Positions 60,414 to 64,000 of a stretch of 64,000 nt of DNA are shown here, piece by piece. The notes beneath the pieces were generated by a model. The model was not told the DNA's origin, did no database searches, and saw only the letters and a program-made list of their open reading frames with translations. The position numbers and the translations under genes are program-made. This DNA comes from Lientehia hominis. Lineage in GTDB: Bacteria; Bacillota; Clostridia; Lachnospirales; Lachnospiraceae. How positions within the stretch are numbered: the stretch's first letter is position 1; each line of letters begins with the position of its first letter. The DNA is taken from assembly GCF_021044755.1 (NCBI RefSeq), contig NZ_JAJNOR010000001.1, positions 1-64,000 of the forward strand. The letters are read 5' to 3'.

Positions 60414-61321
60414 CGTTTTTCTCTTACAGAGCGGCAGATGAAGATGTGGGAAAAAGGCTGGATAAGTTTCTGTCTGAAAAGCCGGAAATGCCCTCCAGAA
60501 GTTATCTAAAGAAACTGATTGAGGAATCCCAGGTCCAAGTCGATAAAAAGGCCGTAAAGGGCAATTACAGGGTTCAGGCGGGGAATGAGATCGAGGTATC
60601 CGTTCCGGAGCCGAAGGAACTGGAAGTAGAAGCAGAACCGATGGAACTGAATATCGTCTATGAAGATGATGACCTGCTCATCGTTGACAAGCCGAAAGGC
60701 ATGGTAGTACATCCTGCCGCAGGGCATGAATCACACACACTGGTCAACGGCCTCTTGTATCACTGCAGAGATAATCTGTCTGGAATAAACGGAGTTCTCC
60801 GTCCCGGCATTGTCCACAGAATCGACCGGGATACAACCGGACTTCTGCTGGTGTGTAAAAACGATTTTTCCCATGCGGCCATTGCGGAACAGCTGAGGGT
60901 CCATTCCATTAACAGGCGTTATCATGCCATAGTCCATGGTGAGATCAGAGAAGACGGCACGGTGGATGCCCCCATCGGAAGGAACCTCAATGACCGAATG
61001 AAAATGGCGGTGAACCCAAGGAATGGAAAAGAAGCGGTTACCCACTATCACATATTGGAGCCGCTTAAAAAATACACTTATATCGAATGCCGGCTGGAGA
61101 CCGGCCGCACCCATCAGATTCGTGTCCATATGGCATCCATCCATCATCCTCTGCTGGGTGATACGGTCTATGGACCTTCGAAATCTCCAATCTCTCTTGA
61201 GGGCCAGACACTTCACGCAAAAGTTCTCGGTTTTATTCATCCGAGGACAGGCAGCTATCTGGAATTTGAGGCTCCGTTACCTGAGTATTTTGAAAGATTA
61301 TTGGTGAAATTGCATATATAA
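60410..61321 (+). CDS. rluD: RluD-type 23S rRNA pseudouridine synthase
   Basis: A 303-residue RluA-family enzyme: N-terminal S4 domain (DEDVGKRLDKFLSEKPEMPS, RSYLKKLIEESQVQVDKKAV), then the catalytic domain with HRIDRDTTGLLLVCK (catalytic Asp139) and GRTHQIRVHMASIHHPLLGD. Substrate probably the 23S helix-69 uridines, by similarity to RluD. Starts within the end of lspA (ATGA). Confidence 0.94.
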   Translation: MTFFSYRAADEDVGKRLDKFLSEKPEMPSRSYLKKLIEESQVQVDKKAVKGNYRVQAGNEIEVSVPEPKELEVEAEPMELNIVYEDDDLLIVDKPKGMVVHPAAGHESHTLVNGLLYHCRDNLSGINGVLRPGIVHRIDRDTTGLLLVCKNDFSHAAIAEQLRVHSINRRYHAIVHGEIREDGTVDAPIGRNLNDRMKMAVNPRNGKEAVTHYHILEPLKKYTYIECRLETGRTHQIRVHMASIHHPLLGDTVYGPSKSPISLEGQTLHAKVLGFIHPRTGSYLEFEAPLPEYFERLLVKLHI

Positions 61322-61332
61322 CTATACTTTCT

Positions 61333-61362
61333 TTGACAAATATAGTATAATATAACTATCTT
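61333..61362 (+). promoter_or_regulatory. Possible promoter before the cytidylate-kinase-like gene
   Basis: A perfect TTGACA (61333-61338) with TATCTT 18 bases downstream (61357-61362). A better TATAAT at 61346-61351 is only 7 bases away and cannot pair with it, so the exact promoter is unsure. Confidence 0.4.
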
Positions 61363-61385
61363 AAGGATGAGAGGAGCTGAATGCT

Positions 61386-62018
61386 ATGCATGGAAATCTA
61401 GTGATTACCATCGGAAGAGAATGCGGAAGCGGCGGAAGATTCATCGGACAGAAGCTGGCAGAGCGCCTTGGAGTCAGATGTTACGATAAGGAATTACTTG
61501 CATTATCCGCGAAGAACAGCGGGCTGTGTGAAGAAATCTTTGAACATCATGATGAAAAGCCCACCAACAGCTTTTTATATTCACTGGTCATGGATACCTA
61601 TTCCATGAGCTATAATCCTTCTAACTTTGTGGATATGCCCTTGAACCAAAAGGTATTTCTTGCTCAGTTTGATACCATCAAGAAACTGGCAGAGCAGGAA
61701 TCCTGTGTGATCGTAGGGCGCTGCGCCGATTATGCGCTCGCGGAATATCCGAATATGGTCTCCGTATTTACCACCGCATCTTATGATGACAAGGTGGAGT
61801 ACCTGAAAGAACATTATCATATCGAACCGTCAAAGATCAAGGATTTCATTACAAAGACCGATAAAAAACGCGCGTCTTATTATAATTATTATTCCAATAA
61901 AAAATGGGGGAGCGCAAAGAGCTACGACCTCTGCATCAACAGGAGTGCGGTTGGATTTGACGGGGCAGTGGACGTCATTCTGAACTTTGTAGATGTTAAA
62001 AAAGCAGATAAGAAATAA
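61386..62018 (+). CDS. cytidylate kinase-like family protein
   Basis: A 210-residue P-loop kinase-like protein. The P-loop variant IGRECGSGGRFIGQKLAERL and GVRCYDKELLALSAKNSGL, then CVIVGRCADYALAEYPNMVS, match the cytidylate-kinase-like family (CMK relatives lacking the full CMP-binding insert). Its true substrate is uncertain. AGAGGAG precedes the start. A strong terminator follows. Confidence 0.88.
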   Translation: MHGNLVITIGRECGSGGRFIGQKLAERLGVRCYDKELLALSAKNSGLCEEIFEHHDEKPTNSFLYSLVMDTYSMSYNPSNFVDMPLNQKVFLAQFDTIKKLAEQESCVIVGRCADYALAEYPNMVSVFTTASYDDKVEYLKEHYHIEPSKIKDFITKTDKKRASYYNYYSNKKWGSAKSYDLCINRSAVGFDGAVDVILNFVDVKKADKK

Positions 62019-62038
62019 ATCGAGTATTATGATTCAAT

Positions 62039-62073
62039 AGAGCCGGCAGAAACAACTGCCGGCTCTTAGTTTT
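62039..62073 (+). terminator. Rho-independent terminator after the cytidylate-kinase-like gene
   Basis: AGAGCCGGCAG (62039-62049) pairs perfectly with CTGCCGGCTCT (62056-62066), six-base loop, followed by TAGTTTTT. Confidence 0.9.
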
Positions 62074-62161
62074 TGTCATTGGTTCATTACAAAATAAATA
62101 ATAAGATTAAGGAAAGAAATTTGGTTAAAGTGTAGAAAATAACAATAAAATCTCAAAATAG

Positions 62162-62191
62162 TTGACGCAAATTAGTGATCGGCTATATAAT
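62162..62191 (+). promoter_or_regulatory. Promoter for the repeat-containing secreted protein
   Basis: TTGACG (62162-62167) and a perfect TATAAT (62186-62191) with an 18-base spacer in an AT-rich leader, about 47 bases before the start. Confidence 0.7.
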
Positions 62192-62237
62192 CCAAGTAAT
62201 TCATGGTTTATATTTTTTACATTTAAAGGTATGATCA

Positions 62238-64000
62238 ATGAAAAAAATCAGGGGAATGGGAAAGAGAGGGGAAGGCATGAAATCCAAAAAACGGTGGTTT
62301 AAGAAGAGTGCAGCCATGTTTCTGGCTCTTTGGATGGCAGCGGTTAATTTACTGCTCGCATTTCCGGTTCAGGCGGCGCTTGACGAAATGGATGCAGGAC
62401 AGTGGAACACGGATCTGGAGGGGGTTCAGGCGGTTGGTTCCGAACTTACTTATGTGGACGGAGGCCTTTTGGTAGAAGGCGGCGGTGACGCGGCGGCAAT
62501 GACATCAGTTAAAAAAGAAGGGGATTTTATTTTTGAGACAGATGTGACATTCCGAAGCGGTTATGTAGCCAATCTGATTTTCGGCTCTGAGCTCAGTAAT
62601 TTAGGTGCAGAGCATCCACTGGAAAATTCTGTCGTGTTCAAACTGGACAGAAGAAAAGAACGAAAGAATGAGACAAAGCTCTTTTATTACAGTTTTGAGA
62701 AGGGGTTTCCCGAGATTGGAACAAACAATGGGAGGGCGTTTGAATATGAAAAAGATACTTATCACCTAAAAGCCGTTGTAAAGGACAACTTGTGTACCTG
62801 TTATGTAGATGATGTTTTAGTTGCTTCCGGCAATATTTCAGAATACTATAAGTTGGGATATATTGGCGTAGCAACAGCAGAAGGCAGTTCTGCCGTTTTC
62901 CAGAATACATACTTCAAGCAGGAAGCAGAAGGAGAAAAGGAAGATACCTGGAAAACAAACCTGGAAGGCAGACATGTCGTAGATGCCAAATCTGATTTTA
63001 CAGAGGACGGTATCTGGATGACTCCGGATAAAGACAATGGCAAGAGAGACGCTATGGTAATCAGCGATACCATGTCAAACGGCAGCTTCGTCTATGAAAC
63101 TGATGTTTTCTTCAAGGACGGCGAGGTGGCGGACTTGATATTTGGCGCGCAGAATACTGACAAGCAGGAAGTTTCCTGTCTGTTCAAATTTAACCGGAAC
63201 AATCCGGCTGAGACGAAAATGTTCGCTTATGGTTATGGATTCCCTACATTTGCGCCGAACTGTGGAAGCTTCGATCTGGGAAAAGAAAACTATCATCTTA
63301 AACTGGTGGTAAATGTAAATAAAAACTTCTGTATGGGGTATGTCGACGATGTGCTGGTTTGTGCCGGAGAACTTCCGGATTGGTATGAAGACGGCCATTT
63401 TGGCATAGGTACTTCGGAAGAAAATGGTACATATGGCAGCGTTGTATTCCAGAATACTTATTTCCGTGAGGGAAAGGAGGTCTTATGGAATACTAATCTT
63501 GAGGGTATTACCCCCATCAAGGCAGATTTTGAGTATACTGATGACGGCTATAAACTTATCTATGCCAATATCCCGGGAGAAAATGACGCCTTTGCAGGCA
63601 GTTCCACTCTTTCCGGCGAACGATTTAAATTTGAATCGGATGTTATTTTCCAGGATGGCAATGTAGCAAACCTGATTATCGGAGCGCCCAGCGCAGATTC
63701 GTTAGAAGATGGCTTTGTATTTAAATTAGACCGCAGTAATCCTCGGGAGACAAAGGTTTTTTGCTACGGTCATGGCTGGTCTCTTGTATGCGAAAATACG
63801 AATGAGTCTCTGTATGAGCTTGGCAAGGACAGTTATAATATGAGGGCTGAAGTAGACGGTAATTTATGCAGTCTGTATATTGACGGTGAGCTGGCATGTA
63901 CAGGCGCACTGAAGGATTGGTATAATCCCGGTTATTTGGCTGTCGGCGCAGGGGAACATTCTACTGTTACTTTCCAAAATACTTATGTATCGAAGCTGAA
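62238..64000 (+). CDS. large secreted protein with tandem lectin-like repeats (partial, runs off the window)
   Basis: The reading frame is open to the window end (at least 587 residues). The N-terminus is a signal peptide: basic region, hydrophobic core (AAMFLALWMAAVNLLLAF), likely cut after PVQA. An alternative start is 62277; AAAGG upstream of 62238 supports the longer form, and both give a signal peptide. Three repeats of about 180 residues follow, each with a W-x-T-N-L-E-G-type start, a VANLIFG-type strand, FKLDR, YVDDVLV and FQNTYF, suggesting concanavalin A-like jelly rolls that bind glycans. Such repeats often flank secreted glycosidases (GH32 is one possibility), but no catalytic domain is visible here. 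Confidence 0.85.
   Translation, partial: MKKIRGMGKRGEGMKSKKRWFKKSAAMFLALWMAAVNLLLAFPVQAALDEMDAGQWNTDLEGVQAVGSELTYVDGGLLVEGGGDAAAMTSVKKEGDFIFETDVTFRSGYVANLIFGSELSNLGAEHPLENSVVFKLDRRKERKNETKLFYYSFEKGFPEIGTNNGRAFEYEKDTYHLKAVVKDNLCTCYVDDVLVASGNISEYYKLGYIGVATAEGSSAVFQNTYFKQEAEGEKEDTWKTNLEGRHVVDAKSDFTEDGIWMTPDKDNGKRDAMVISDTMSNGSFVYETDVFFKDGEVADLIFGAQNTDKQEVSCLFKFNRNNPAETKMFAYGYGFPTFAPNCGSFDLGKENYHLKLVVNVNKNFCMGYVDDVLVCAGELPDWYEDGHFGIGTSEENGTYGSVVFQNTYFREGKEVLWNTNLEGITPIKADFEYTDDGYKLIYANIPGENDAFAGSSTLSGERFKFESDVIFQDGNVANLIIGAPSADSLEDGFVFKLDRSNPRETKVFCYGHGWSLVCENTNESLYELGKDSYNMRAEVDGNLCSLYIDGELACTGALKDWYNPGYLAVGAGEHSTVTFQNTYVSKL
62403..63989 (+). repeat. Three tandem protein-coding repeats of about 540 bases
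   Basis: Repeat units begin at 62403, 62949 and 63486 (Trp56, Trp238 and Trp417), giving periods of 546 and 537 bases. They end at about 62918, 63470 and 63989. Conserved positions include N-L-E-G, F-E-(T/S)-D-V, V-A-(N/D)-L-I-(F/I)-G, F-K-(L/F)-(D/N)-R, Y-(V/I)-D-(D/G), W/Y-Y before a GY/GH turn, and F-Q-N-T-Y. The nucleotide sequences have diverged, so duplication is not recent. A fourth unit may lie beyond the window. Confidence 0.85.

Noticed and set aside
61339..61356. TATAAT at 61346 as partner of TTGACA at 61333
   Set aside because: The spacer is only 7 bases, far too short for a sigma-A promoter; it is just AT-rich sequence.
1..64000. CRISPR arrays, insertion sequences, prophage, tRNA or rRNA genes
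   Set aside because: No regularly spaced direct repeats, transposase or integrase motifs, terminal repeats, cloverleaf or rRNA segments were seen on reading both strands.

Overview
The window is a dense, mostly plus-strand stretch of chromosome from a spore-forming Clostridia bacterium, most likely a member of the Lachnospiraceae. Reasons: sporulation genes (spoIVA, yqfC, yqfD, a SpoVB-type flippase, a BofC-like protein), a folate one-carbon set of acetogen type (fhs, fchA, folD), strong AGGAGG-type ribosome binding sites, and a radC-mreCD-mrdA-minCDE-rodA-mgsA block in the order usual for that family. I see no insertion sequence, prophage, CRISPR array, rRNA or tRNA, and no gene-free stretch above 300 bases.

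Layout. 1-2 kb: end of fhs, then fchA and folD. 2-5 kb: a MATE exporter divergent from an Lrp-type regulator, then a TetR regulator. 4.7-12.7 kb: purine nucleoside phosphorylase, a PfkB sugar kinase, cardiolipin synthase, a Gfo/Idh/MocA oxidoreductase with a GH2 glycosidase carrying an unusual C-terminal extension, and an orphan PfoR-type PTS IIC. 12.9-18 kb: a DUF3048 lipoprotein, spoIVA, a membrane-anchored MutS-like ATPase and RNase HI. 18-28 kb: tyrS, a 47-residue membrane protein, alaS, rpsU, yqfC-yqfD-phoH-ybeY, a second DUF3048 lipoprotein and a SpoVB-type flippase. 28.5-36 kb: a BofC-like protein, two FAD proteins, and proB and proA separated by patatin, DUF896 and 5-formyl-THF cyclo-ligase genes. 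36-45 kb: miaB, a C39-like secreted protein, mutS, mutL, miaA and a PLP enzyme. 45.4-55.4 kb: radC, mreC, mreD, a very long PBP2, minCDE, rodA, mgsA, a D,D-carboxypeptidase and a small P-loop protein. 55.5-62 kb: DUF378, an HlyD-like adaptor, sepF, ylmH-like, aroB, lspA, rluD and a cytidylate-kinase-like gene. The window ends inside a large secreted protein built of tandem lectin-like repeats.

Most of the content is housekeeping: one-carbon folate chemistry, translation, proline synthesis, mismatch repair, tRNA modification, cell shape and division, and sporulation. The features most worth a second look are: a FolD that lacks the cyclohydrolase Lys and Gln and sits beside a dedicated cyclohydrolase (FchA); a GH2 enzyme fused to a soluble domain holding the GGSDGPT signature of sodium-pump decarboxylase beta subunits; a hairpin plus T-tract that buries the spoIVA ribosome binding site; a shape operon without mreB and with an approximately 230-residue insertion in PBP2; an aroB gene where divIVA is usually found; a membrane-tethered MutS-family ATPase; and the repeat protein at the right edge.

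Calls rest on reading motifs and gene order. No database search was possible, so family names for weakly conserved proteins are marked as inference.
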